From: Hysterium pulicare CBS 123377
Lineage: Eukaryota > Ascomycota > Dothideomycetes > Hysteriales > Hysteriaceae
Direction of reading: 5' to 3'
Assembly: GCA_000467715.1 (NCBI GenBank)
Contig: AJFK01000677.1
Location: 1-29,729, forward strand
DNA: 29,729 nucleotides
Shown here: positions 11,119 to 20,039 of the stretch, piece by piece
Layout of the letters: every line of letters begins with the position of its first letter
Numbering within the stretch: position 1 is the stretch's first letter
The notes under the pieces: generated by a model
What the model saw: the letters and a program-made list of their open reading frames with translations, nothing else
The model's database searches: none
What the model was told of the DNA's origin: nothing
Translations under genes and position numbers: made by a program

Positions 11119-11883
11119 TGTGAGTGGTTACTGATGCGCGACTAAGTGATTGATTGACTGTAGTCAATGAAGATACAATGAGGAAGATGATCAGGCCACG
11201 GAAATATAACCGTCGCAATTTCAGTCGTCAGAGAAGCAGGAGACGATTGCTTATAAAGATATCGCTCGCAATGCCGTTGGGATTCGGGGGGAAGAGCCTC
11301 ATCGTAATCCATTCTGTCTCGTAACTCAAATCTTGCAGGAGGCCGGGGCAAGCATGTTCCCAACGGCTTTCGGTCTTTGTGTAGATACCGACCTGCATAC
11401 GACACAGGGGAAGTTAGAGCTTGTCGTCAGCAGACAGACTAAAGAAGGTAGTCATTCGACCCTCCGTATATCTGTGCGACCATCTCACGCAAACTCACCT
11501 CGCCATACCTTGACGATTGTGAGGAAGGCTGCGCAAGGTTGAGGTTGAACGTACCTCGCGAAGCTTTTGGCGCGTTACTATATTGGGCTTAGCGTAAATG
11601 CCACATTCTTGATCAAGGATCTTCCGCATCTTTAGCGTTCATCCTCCCAGGTATCAATCTGCATACTGCACGTTGACTCCTTATACTATGAACATGGTAA
11701 GTATAGCCGAAAAAGCGAGCTAGATTCACGTCACACTACTTCGCGTTAGCTTCGTATCCGAAGGCCGAAAAACCTTTAGGCCGAAGAACCTCTTCAAAGT
11801 ACCACTCACCATATATATAAAATCTTTTACACGTCTCTTTAACACTTTGATTCTTCCTTCAAATAACACCAATCCACCAAAGC
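11119..11883. promoter_or_regulatory. Divergent promoter region, dehydrogenase / NmrA-like gene
   Basis: This 765-bp region separates two divergent redox genes. On the NmrA side there is a TATA box (ATATATATAAA, 11811-11821) about 65 bp before the ATG. Further up are three CCG triplets at 11758-11760, 11765-11767 and 11781-11783, within two near-identical 13-bp direct repeats (GGCCGAAAAACCT at 11763-11775 and GGCCGAAGAACCT at 11779-11791). CCG triplets are typical half-sites for Zn2Cys6 regulators, but binding here is inference. A stray copy of the left-end family repeat sits at 11524-11568. Confidence 0.45.
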
Positions 11884-12798
11884 ATGTCTCTCAAGAACAT
11901 AGCCATAATAGGCGCCAACGGCCACGTCGGCCCCAACATCCTGCACGCCCTTCTTTCCACCCCCACCTTCAACATCTCAGTCATAACCCGCGCTTCATCT
12001 AAATCAAAATACCCATCCAACGTCAAGGTCTTGACCGTTCCCGATGACCTTCCCGTACCCGCTCTCACAGACATCCTAAAAGGCCAAGATGCTCTCGTAA
12101 TTGCCATAGCCGGCACCTACGTCGCGGAATCGCGCCGCTTAGCAGAAGCCGCCTTCAACGCAGGCGTGCAGCGAATCATCCCCGCAGACTTCGGATCATG
12201 TGACTCAGCCGACCAAGCAACACTCGACCTCCTGCCCTTAATGAAAGGAAAGGCAGACGTTAGGGAGTATGTCGAAGGTCTATGCGCCAAAGAGCGCGAA
12301 GGAGGAAAGATGACTTGGACCTCGCTCGTGACGGGCCACTTCTTCGACATGGGTCTAAAAACCTCGCTCCTAAAATTCGACGTCAAGAACCGGAAAGTCT
12401 ACCTCCTAGATGGCGGCAACATGAAGTTCTCGGCTTCGAATCTCGATACTATTGGATTGGCTGTCGTGCGGGTTTTGCAGAAGCCGGAGGAGACGAAGAA
12501 TCGATTGTTGTATGTGCATTCTTTCTGCGTTACGCAGAATGAGGTCTTGGCTGCGTTGGAGAAGGCTACGGGGAAGAAGTTTGAGGTTATCGAGGTGGAT
12601 TCGAAGAAGGATATTGAGAAGACTCGGCCGAGGATGTTAGAGGGGGATGCGGATGCTAGGGAAGAGGTTGTTGCTGTGCATGGGATCGTGGCTAGTAACT
12701 GGGAGGGAAAGCAGGGGTTTGCTAACGAGTTGCTTGAGCTTCCGCAGGAGGATTTGGAAGAGGTTGTTAGGGGTGTGGTTGAGGAATTGGGGACGTGA
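11884..12798 (+). CDS. NmrA / isoflavone-reductase-like NAD(P)-binding protein (304 aa)
   Basis: A single exon. The N-terminus MSLKNIAIIGANGHVGPNIL carries the Rossmann GxxGxxG (GANGHVG, residues 10-16), then VITRASS, the usual place for cofactor-phosphate contacts in the atypical-SDR PCBER/NmrA family. QRIIPADFGS, LVTGHFFDMG and the late NRLLYVHSF are standard family landmarks, and length is typical. Members are either reductases of aromatic or phenylpropanoid-like compounds or redox-sensing regulators such as NmrA; sequence alone does not decide between them. The start follows an A-rich leader. Third-position usage changes sharply near 12420, from C-ending to G/T-ending codons, with no loss of frame. 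It lies beside the SDR and the tautomerase. Confidence 0.88.
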   Translation: MSLKNIAIIGANGHVGPNILHALLSTPTFNISVITRASSKSKYPSNVKVLTVPDDLPVPALTDILKGQDALVIAIAGTYVAESRRLAEAAFNAGVQRIIPADFGSCDSADQATLDLLPLMKGKADVREYVEGLCAKEREGGKMTWTSLVTGHFFDMGLKTSLLKFDVKNRKVYLLDGGNMKFSASNLDTIGLAVVRVLQKPEETKNRLLYVHSFCVTQNEVLAALEKATGKKFEVIEVDSKKDIEKTRPRMLEGDADAREEVVAVHGIVASNWEGKQGFANELLELPQEDLEEVVRGVVEELGT

Positions 12799-13121
12799 AT
12801 ATAGATTGGGGGATGGCGTCATGAGGATTTGTTTCTAGAATGGGCAAGTGGGGCAATGGTTTAGGAAACATGCAGCCGAGATCCACGGCTTGAGAAGAAT
12901 AGAGAGTGGATTGTAATGTCGTGCATATACGAGTAGTATGGTGCCTGATTAGTCAACTGCGACGATTACTATACACCACGCCGGCGTGACCAGGGTTCTA
13001 GCTCGATTCAACGCCATAAAAGCTGCGATGGCTTGCTCTAATCTCCAAACAAGTCAGAACCAAAATCCTTCAGTATCTCTTTCCAATCAAAAGTTTCATC
13101 TCAAGCTCCAAAACTTCCACC
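12799..13121. promoter_or_regulatory. Upstream region of the tautomerase gene
   Basis: Contains a perfect 12-bp palindrome, CACGCCGGCGTG (12977-12988), and a TATA-like ATAAAAG (13016-13022) about 100 bp before the ATG. The CCGG-centred palindrome could be a zinc-cluster regulator site; that is a guess from its form only. Confidence 0.35.
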
Positions 13122-13598
13122 ATGCCTCTTTGGGTAATCTATCACCCTCAAACAACCTTTCAAACCCCAGAGTCCAAATCTGCTCTTGCGAACGACATCA
13201 CGGACATTTATACGATAATTCTTCCCGCTTTCTACGTAAATGTAGTCTTCGTACCCGTTGAACCATCCTCTTACTACATTGGCGGCATCGCTCGCCCATC
13301 TCCGCACTCAAGCGCCAAGGAGACTGGACCTGATAGCACCAAACCCTTCATTCGCGGAGTCATCCAAAACATTGCGCGCAAAATGCAATCCTTCGATCAG
13401 AAGACCAACTTCTTGGAACGGGTTGACAAAGTCCTGAAGCCTCATGTCGAGGATAAGGGGTACGATTGGGAATATGCCGTCGACGAGACCGATAGAGGTT
13501 TGTGGAAGATCCAAGGTATGGTACCGCCACTGCCGAATAGTGAAGAGGAGAAGTTTTGGAAGAAGGAGAATAAAGCCGTGCCATATGAGAAGCTTTGA
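13122..13598 (+). CDS. cis-CaaD-like tautomerase superfamily protein (158 aa)
   Basis: A single exon. The start MPLWVIYHP gives an N-terminal proline after Met removal, the catalytic base of the tautomerase (4-oxalocrotonate tautomerase / cis-3-chloroacrylic acid dehalogenase) superfamily. The order LWVIYHP.. (K)xALANDITDIYT.. LPAFYVNVVFVPV.. SYYIGG matches the fungal cis-CaaD-like group, and 158 residues is close to the ~150 usual for it. This group does tautomerase or hydratase chemistry on unsaturated acids; many fungal members have no known substrate. The C-terminal half (GYDWEYAVDETDRGLWKIQG) holds the second beta-alpha-beta unit, with a Tyr/Glu-rich active-site strand. It lies on the same strand as the NmrA-like gene, 323 bp downstream, which suggests a common metabolic role. 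Confidence 0.85.
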   Translation: MPLWVIYHPQTTFQTPESKSALANDITDIYTIILPAFYVNVVFVPVEPSSYYIGGIARPSPHSSAKETGPDSTKPFIRGVIQNIARKMQSFDQKTNFLERVDKVLKPHVEDKGYDWEYAVDETDRGLWKIQGMVPPLPNSEEEKFWKKENKAVPYEKL

Positions 13599-13895
13599 TA
13601 GTATGCCTCTTCCTAATTGCTGCTGGATGGTGATGGGATCCGGGGAGCGGGGTGGATTGGCGGCAGGATACAAGAAATCATTTCTATTAAAGTATTTACG
13701 AGTATCGAGAGGAAAGGTAGTTGATCGTTGCATTATAATATGTTGTCGTGGTGCTTGGCCATGATACAATTTGAAAATGAGTCTATAACGTTGGCCATTT
13801 CGTAAGGCTGTTGGCCTATATATACTATCACGTGGCATTTAGTTGAGCGATCTCATTTTTACCTTAATTCCTCGGCTGAATAGATTAATGTTGGA

Positions 13896-16292
13896 TTAGG
13901 CGTCTTTGAGACCGTACTTCCGTAGGAGATCCATAATCTGAGCTCTGTCATGGTCGGTCGTTTGTCGGTTGAAAGCATCAATCGGATACCCTTCCACATC
14001 CATGGTTTCAAGCCCTATGGGAGGAGAATTTGAAGAATGGATAGGGGTTTGGTGGAATCCCCATGTCAGGCTTTGAGTTTTGACGCCTTTCGCGTTAGGA
14101 TCTACCCCCCATTTCAGGCACGACTCTATGAAACCCATATTCTCATAGTATATAGCCTGACATAGAACGCCCGTTCCATATTGGCCTGTGAGGCGGCGGT
14201 CCTTACTCTTGTAGTGGTCTAACAGATACTGGGCTAACTCGAATTGGTTGCCTCTGGCAGCTGCAAAGATGAGTCTGGACATCTCGTTGCTAAATACAAA
14301 AAACTCTCCAAGAACAAAGAGTTGATTTGTTATAAAGAAACGTACTCCAAAGAACGCTGCACACTCTAAAAGCGTTTCAGGGAGCGCAGGGCTCTTCAAT
14401 GAATGTGATGAATGAGGCATGGTAACTTTCTCCGCAAACTCTTGCGCTATCATCCTGTGGTAGAGAGATCGCCAAGCCAAAAATGTGGTTTCCGATTCGA
14501 AGACATCGAGTAAGAAGCGGGCCCATGTATTTTCTGTCTCGTCCACTTTGGAGGCATGCAGCATGCAGTATTCTGTTGCGTATTGGAGGAAGGTATAGGG
14601 TTCAAGTAATAAATCGTTCTCAGGTCTAGTCCCAAGCTCAACAGCCCCGAGCGGATTCTTGACGAAGATAAGACTGTGTGCTGCCGCAAAACTGTCAAGA
14701 TAGCAGACGCTTGAATAAAGTAGAACATGTTCAGGGAGTCCCAAATGGTCTTCCTTGCTGAGTACGTCTTTCATGTTCGCGTCGTAGAAGACAACCGATT
14801 GTTTCTGTTCGCCGTTGGTAGCTAGAACGGATTTCTGTCTCAAGAGGTTGTTTGGCTGGACGAAAAGCAGCTTCAGCAGAGATTCAGTTCTCGAGTCAAA
14901 CAGGTCCGTATTCAAGGGATTCGTTCCAAATCTTCTCTCAGGCTTAATAGCTTTGATGAGTTTTTCACGCGAAACAGCAATAAGCTTATCGTGTGAAGCA
15001 TGTGAAGAAACCATTGGTTTGCCAGAAAGGTCAAGAGATGCTAATACTGCCATCAGAAATTCAGGGACAGTTAAAGGTCGTATCGCCGACGCCACGATAG
15101 AGAGTATATTCTTAACTATGCCAAGGTCTTCTAACGACAGACCACCAAGGACTCGACGAACTTTTATTTCGCACAGTAGATATTCTTCCTCACTTTTAGC
15201 ATCGGCTAGGTGAGACGACGTGTACGGGTTGTTCATGACTGGGGAGTCAACTGAAGATATTCGACTGATGATTGTCGGTTTTTCCACGGTACCTAATAGT
15301 TCAGCGGATGTATTTTTTGATACTCGTGGATTTCCTTTTGCCCTCATTGTTTGAGTTCCATCAACACTGGGTTTTGGCCAAGGAGGGCTCATAGCATCAC
15401 GAAGGCGATCCTGTGATGAAACTGACGAAGGTTTTGTTGAGGGCATGCCATGATAGCTCTGGTTATCAATGCTGCTCTCTGTAGCACTAGTTTGGTCGTG
15501 CTTAGAGCGTATATCGTCCGTGACGTGAGGGAAGTTATCGTTGTCATCTGCAGGGGTAGGTGTACCGACCCTGCTTTTGTGATCATCATACTCGTTGTCG
15601 GAATCACCCTTGTTGGACTCTGTACATATCGTCTCGGCATAAGTAGATAGCGAATCAAGATATCTTTGCAGCATGTAGGAAGTCGGAGTCTTGGGTCCTT
15701 CGTCTCGAAGTAACATCGATTGTATTTTCGCAATTTCCTGGAGGATTTGGGCGTTATCGATCTTGAGGGCCGATGTGTCCAATCGAATTGCAGTGGTATC
15801 GGTTTTGATGTCTCTAGTAATCGTCCTAAGGTCATTCAGTCACATTCGAATACAGGAGTATATGGATGGATATGCATACAAAGTGACCATATCCAAAGCG
15901 ATATCCAAAGCCGATTTGTGAGCCTCAAGGCTGGACCGGTGCTTCTCCATCTCATCTCGACCACTTAATGTCCACTTGACCCCTTTTCTAACGCCACCTC
16001 CGGAATATTTCTGAAGTGACTGCTCGATCTGATCCAACACATTATCGCAGTTTTTCAGAATCCCAGAGATTTGCTTGATCAGTGTTTGGGGGAGATCAGA
16101 CTGAACCGGCTCTTGGGTATCCTCGGCTAAGATCTCAAGAACGGTCTTGAGTGACGATAGCTCTCGAGCCACAGCATCCAAGTCATGTCGTGCTTCGCGA
16201 ACTTGTCGAACAAAGCCATGGATTGAGATCGAGATTTTGGTGATACTGGATACAAGAGCCACACAGCTCGAGGTGATAGTGAGCGGATCCAT
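13896..16292 (-). CDS. STAND/NLR-like protein without NACHT: Helo-like N-terminus, winged helix, ankyrin end (780 aa)
   Basis: Two exons, 16292-15880 and 15825-13896, with a 54-nt phase 2 intron (GTATGC..CTTAG). The N-terminus (MDPLTITSSCVALVSSITKI, residues 1-130) is the fungal STAND N-terminal (Helo-like) type, a helical signalling or membrane-acting domain. Residues ~155-205 are helical and ~207-352 are low-complexity, rich in Ser, Asp, Thr and Pro. Residues ~370-412 (LEDLGIVKNILSIVASAIRP, then LTVPEFLMAVLA) look like the winged-helix segment that follows NACHT in fungal NLRs. The C-terminal ~125 residues (AAARGNQFELAQYLLDHY.. FIESCLKWGVDPNAKG) are ankyrin-like. No P-loop GxxxxGK[ST] or Walker B is present, so the ATPase switch is absent. 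It may be a signalling partner, a regulator or a decayed NLR. Confidence 0.8.
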
Positions 16293-16710
16293 GAGTGAGA
16301 CCTTTACATGACGAGCTAGCAGAGATCGGTTTCACCCCGTTAATGCCACCTTACAGCGATCAGTCAAAGCATTGTATCAGAAGTGAAGCGGAAAAGAGAT
16401 GAAGGACTTCGAAGGCTGAAGGCTGCGTTGTGGTTGAGGTGCTCAGCCTTCCAAGCCGGGTGATCCAATATCCGATCCGGACCTCCATGACAATTATCCA
16501 ATAGTAGGCGAGAGAGGATACGCCACAGAAACCGTTTGGAGTGCTACCAGTTAGTGTCTGGGCATGGGGAAGAAACGTGATAGAGCGTGCTCAAATATTG
16601 GTTTTGATACACAGCAAGCTTGCACTATATTACATCAGCCAAACTACGTATCCTACAGATTCTGAACATATTTACAACCCACTTATCGATCCACTCATCT
16701 ACAACGAGCA
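16293..16710. other. Intergenic upstream of the STAND-like gene
   Basis: This is the 5' region of the STAND-like gene and the 3' flank of the PPR gene. A partial match to the left-end family repeat is visible near 16414-16441 (GAAGGCTGCGTTGTGGTTG). No gene is supported. Confidence 0.4.
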
Positions 16711-18504
16711 TTACTGCGACGGCTTCAGCGGAGCTACAAGCTGGTCCGGAACGAGTCTCTTCAGCGCTCTCAAAACAGGCTCAAGCTCCTCAGTGCTGGG
16801 TTCCCACCTCGACCTAACCTCTTCCCAAGCCCTCACGGTTCGCTCAGGATTCGTGCACTTCGCGAATGCTTTCAAAGCATTGATGACTGCCATAGTAGAG
16901 AAATACGTCCGTTGCATGCGCATCTCGACCGCTTCGAGGTATTCTTTCCAGAAGATTTCAAGGCGGTCTTGTGTCCAGGAAGAATATCTAACTCCTCCGA
17001 AATTGATGAAACCGTAGAATATCACCATGAAAACAGTGCCATCGACCGGAATAGTGTTCTCGTTCATTTCTCTAAGTAGTTCGTCCACGCGATCGATGTT
17101 TCCGGCAGTTCTCGCATGATGGCGAATCACCAAACCGTATGTCCGCGTGTCCGGTCTGATTGGAACGGAGTCCTGAAGCTTTTTGCGCTTACCGTCTTCT
17201 TCGGGGTTGCGAAGTCTGTATGCTTCGCGGTCGAGAAACTTTCCGAGTTTGCGGCCAGCCCGCCATGTCTGTGGGGATACAGCACGCGGGGATTTTGAGA
17301 CGTGCATGGCTTTCATGCGAGCAAGGACATGCTCGGCAGCTGATGGTTCGCCGGCGCGAATGAGGGAGGCAATGACGGTGTTCATGACCACCGTGTCCAC
17401 AATTTCCCCAGAGTAGACCAGATTTCTATAGGCTTTCCTCACTCCACTTCCGTTCCCTAGTAACCCGTAATAATAAATCAACGCAACACGAGTGTAGCGA
17501 TTGAATCTCAATTTCCTGACTGCCATCTCTTTCATTAATATTTCAGCGAGAGCGAATTTGCCCGACTTGACGGCAATATCGAACAGAATATTGAAAGTGA
17601 CGTTATTGCCTCTGACGCCGGCCGCCCTTTCCATCTCTTTCCACACGTATAGCGCGGATTCGACCTCATCTTCCGATACTCTCTTCATACAGCGGCCTGC
17701 GAATGAAACGGCGGAATTCCACTCCGATTTATTAATGTTGATGTTGGCTGCTTTCATGTCGTCCATAATTGCCAGATACCGTTGCATCGAGATTTGATCT
17801 TTCTCTTCAACTATTGAGAGATGGTGCATGAGGTTGCGAATAATTGGAAGGCGCAGGTATGCGACTCCTGGGAAGGGCAAGGCTGTGTACAACGAATAGA
17901 TTTCTTCATGTGGACTCTCCTCATCTTCAAGGAGCTTCTCCATCTTTTTTATGAATATGCCGTCAACTTCTTGGCGCAATGGCCATGGTTCGTGCTGCCT
18001 TTCCGTCTCCCATATCTCGATCCCATCCGAATCTGGATCATCTAGACTTTCTGGTTCGTGGGTATAATAATCGACCAATGCTTTGAGGTCTTCCCTCGCT
18101 CGATTGAAGATACCTTTAACTATGCCAGGCTTAACAGAGTCCGTTGTTATGTCCGGGCTTTTCTCGTCATCGTTATTGATATTGGGTTTTCGCCGAGACT
18201 TATGTTGTGTAGTCGAAAATGATGAACCTCCGCACGCATTTATAGTCCTTCCTACATGTCCTTGACAAGATCCTGCTCTCACCAACGCCTCAATAAAATA
18301 GTTATCCATCACTTTTGATGCTGGTAGTGAAGTCCCTCTCGTAGGTCGCTTAGGAGCACGCTGGTGTAAGGATCTTTGGAGCGGTCGGGAGGAGGAATTC
18401 GTAGTCTGGAATGCCGGACATAAGAACGTGAATATCGATCGTGGCCCTACGCTAGATGCAACCGAATTGGTGGTCGACCGATAGAGGGTTCGGGAACAGG
18501 ACAT
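16711..18504 (-). CDS. Mitochondrial pentatricopeptide-repeat (PPR) protein (597 aa)
   Basis: A single exon. I take the ATG at 18504 because the frame upstream of it has only a GTG. The N-terminus MSCSRTLYRSTTNSVASSVG is rich in Ser, Arg and Thr and lacks acids, as expected of a mitochondrial targeting peptide. The body is helical, with PPR-type helix pairs such as NNVTFNILFDIAVKSGKFAL/AEILMKEM, DTVVMNTVIASLIRAGEPS/AAEHVLARM and DTRTYGLVIRHHARTAGNI/DRVDELLREM. PPR proteins bind organellar RNA and act in processing, stability or translation; the RNA target is unknown. It is divergently arranged with a mitochondrial ribosomal protein gene 360 bp away, which fits a role in mitochondrial translation. 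It could be a CYA5/AEP3-like factor, but I cannot name it. Confidence 0.85.
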   Translation of the reverse strand: MSCSRTLYRSTTNSVASSVGPRSIFTFLCPAFQTTNSSSRPLQRSLHQRAPKRPTRGTSLPASKVMDNYFIEALVRAGSCQGHVGRTINACGGSSFSTTQHKSRRKPNINNDDEKSPDITTDSVKPGIVKGIFNRAREDLKALVDYYTHEPESLDDPDSDGIEIWETERQHEPWPLRQEVDGIFIKKMEKLLEDEESPHEEIYSLYTALPFPGVAYLRLPIIRNLMHHLSIVEEKDQISMQRYLAIMDDMKAANININKSEWNSAVSFAGRCMKRVSEDEVESALYVWKEMERAAGVRGNNVTFNILFDIAVKSGKFALAEILMKEMAVRKLRFNRYTRVALIYYYGLLGNGSGVRKAYRNLVYSGEIVDTVVMNTVIASLIRAGEPSAAEHVLARMKAMHVSKSPRAVSPQTWRAGRKLGKFLDREAYRLRNPEEDGKRKKLQDSVPIRPDTRTYGLVIRHHARTAGNIDRVDELLREMNENTIPVDGTVFMVIFYGFINFGGVRYSSWTQDRLEIFWKEYLEAVEMRMQRTYFSTMAVINALKAFAKCTNPERTVRAWEEVRSRWEPSTEELEPVLRALKRLVPDQLVAPLKPSQ

Positions 18505-18864
18505 GAGATGCTGCACATGGTGTCAGCATGCAAGGTTTAGGGTATTTCCATTTGAGATTCGTGATTATTTTATCCGATAAAGTGAATTGACACGCCTCTG
18601 ATGGGTGTTTTAGGAGATGTGAGGGTGCAATGAAGCTGATTGTGTCGTCGCGAGGTTGAGGAAATCTCAAAACCACCCGCGGAACTTGCCGTCCTCCGCT
18701 AAACCTCCGCGTTTTTTCCATGACAACCATCACCATCACTCTGCAACCAATTGCTCCTTTCAACAACACATATAAACACCAGATTCACATTATATCACTT
18801 TCAACCCGTCTATATCACAATCTAGTCGTCGCATTCCTGCTTTCGCTCTCCAAATAAGTCCACG
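18505..18864. promoter_or_regulatory. Shared divergent promoter of two mitochondrial genes
   Basis: The 360 bp between the start codons of the PPR gene (-) and mS23 (+) must hold both promoters. On the mS23 side the leader is CT-rich with CACATATAAACACC near 18767-18780, a TATA-like element. Both proteins are inferred to act in mitochondria, so co-regulation is plausible but unproven. Confidence 0.45.
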
Positions 18865-19694
18865 ATGGGCCGTTACGACTTCCGTGCAATTCGCGTCCGA
18901 CAAGCCGCAAAACAGCTCGTAGACAACAGAAAAACAAGCCAACTACCCTCATGGTACAATGTTCTCGGTGATATACCCCCATCAGAGACCCTCACACGAC
19001 CCGTCATGAGGCTACCTCGGCCGAAGGGTACCAAGAAACCCAGTCGGATGTTCCAGCCTTTGGCCATAGCATATCCAGAAGACAAATTACGGTCGGATTT
19101 CTTTAATGACCATCCTTGGGAGTTGGCGCGGCCGAGGATAATATTGGAGGATGATGGAAACGATGCGAAGGGGTGGGATTGGAGTCGAATTGTACAACCG
19201 GGGAAAAAGCTGGACGGAGAGAGGTGCGCTCATTATCCTCAATTCAGTTCTTGAATACAAGTAAATACTGATTACATATATTCTACAGTGTTGTGCAACG
19301 GCAAATGTGGCTCATGAAACATAAACACTATTCAAAAGAAAAGGCCTACGACACCGCACGTCGAGAATTCTACGAACACCGCCACCTGGAAGACATACAG
19401 CGACGAATAGCAAAGGAGGAGGCAGAGGCAACGGGCGCATACTTTGGCAAAGGTGCTTTGGAGATTGGCATGCAGCTCGAAGACAACGCATTTGAGAGCT
19501 GGAAAGAATGGGCCAGCAAGCAGATTGAGGAGACCAAACAAGCCAGGGCGCAGATGTATTCTGGACCACAAGACTCGTCAGATCTGGAGTTGGATGATGC
19601 TGAGATGGAGGAGGCACTTTTGGAGACGGAGGAGAGTGTACCGGCTCCTGTGGAAGGACAGCGTGCATTGGGAGGATCACCTATGCATCCGTGA
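18865..19694 (+). CDS. rsm25: Mitochondrial small-subunit ribosomal protein mS23 (254 aa, two exons)
   Basis: Exons 18865-19223 and 19289-19694, with a 65-nt phase 2 intron (GTGCGC..TACAG). The start MGRYDFRAIRVRQAAKQLVD and the internal SRMFQPLAIAYPEDKLR and FFNDHPWELARPRIILEDDG are hallmarks of fungal Rsm25/mS23, a component of the mitochondrial 37S ribosomal subunit. After the junction (DGE|SVVQRQMWLMKHK) comes a charged helical region (AYDTARREFYEHRHLEDIQR.. IAKEEAEATGAYFG), then an acidic tail (about residues 215-240). Length agrees with filamentous-fungal homologues. No classical presequence is obvious, which is common for this protein. It is divergent from the PPR gene. Confidence 0.92.
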
Positions 19695-20039
19695 ACTAGA
19701 GGTATGACGGGTTACGATGTACTAACATTGTAGATTTTGTGTAAATATATCTTCAAAGTCCAATACTTGTGACACAATATCGAGAAGCAGATTGTGTGCA
19801 TATATAACAGCTAGTTCTTCAAAGAAATGGAGCACTTCACAACTTCGAAACTTCCCCTTTCCGAATACTAATTTCTTCGCACACTCCATTGTGCTTAGTC
19901 AGTTTCACCTACCATACCGTATATCAGTAATACGCTAACATGGTCCCTTCGGTGTATCGCACCTTCCTTTTATCCTCATTTCTATCAACCACTTCCCATT
20001 TGCCATACTCTCCAGGACGTAGCTTCTCATGTCTCATCA
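19695..20039. other. 3' flank of mS23
   Basis: A mostly AT-rich 3' region. On the minus strand, 19934-20064 is open for EKLRPGEYGKWEVVDRNEDK-like sequence, which probably belongs to the decayed gene next to it. Nothing else is seen. Confidence 0.35.

Noticed and set aside
12117-12822. Several frames on both strands within the NmrA-like gene
   Set aside because: All are shadows of the 304-codon frame with its Rossmann motif and family landmarks.
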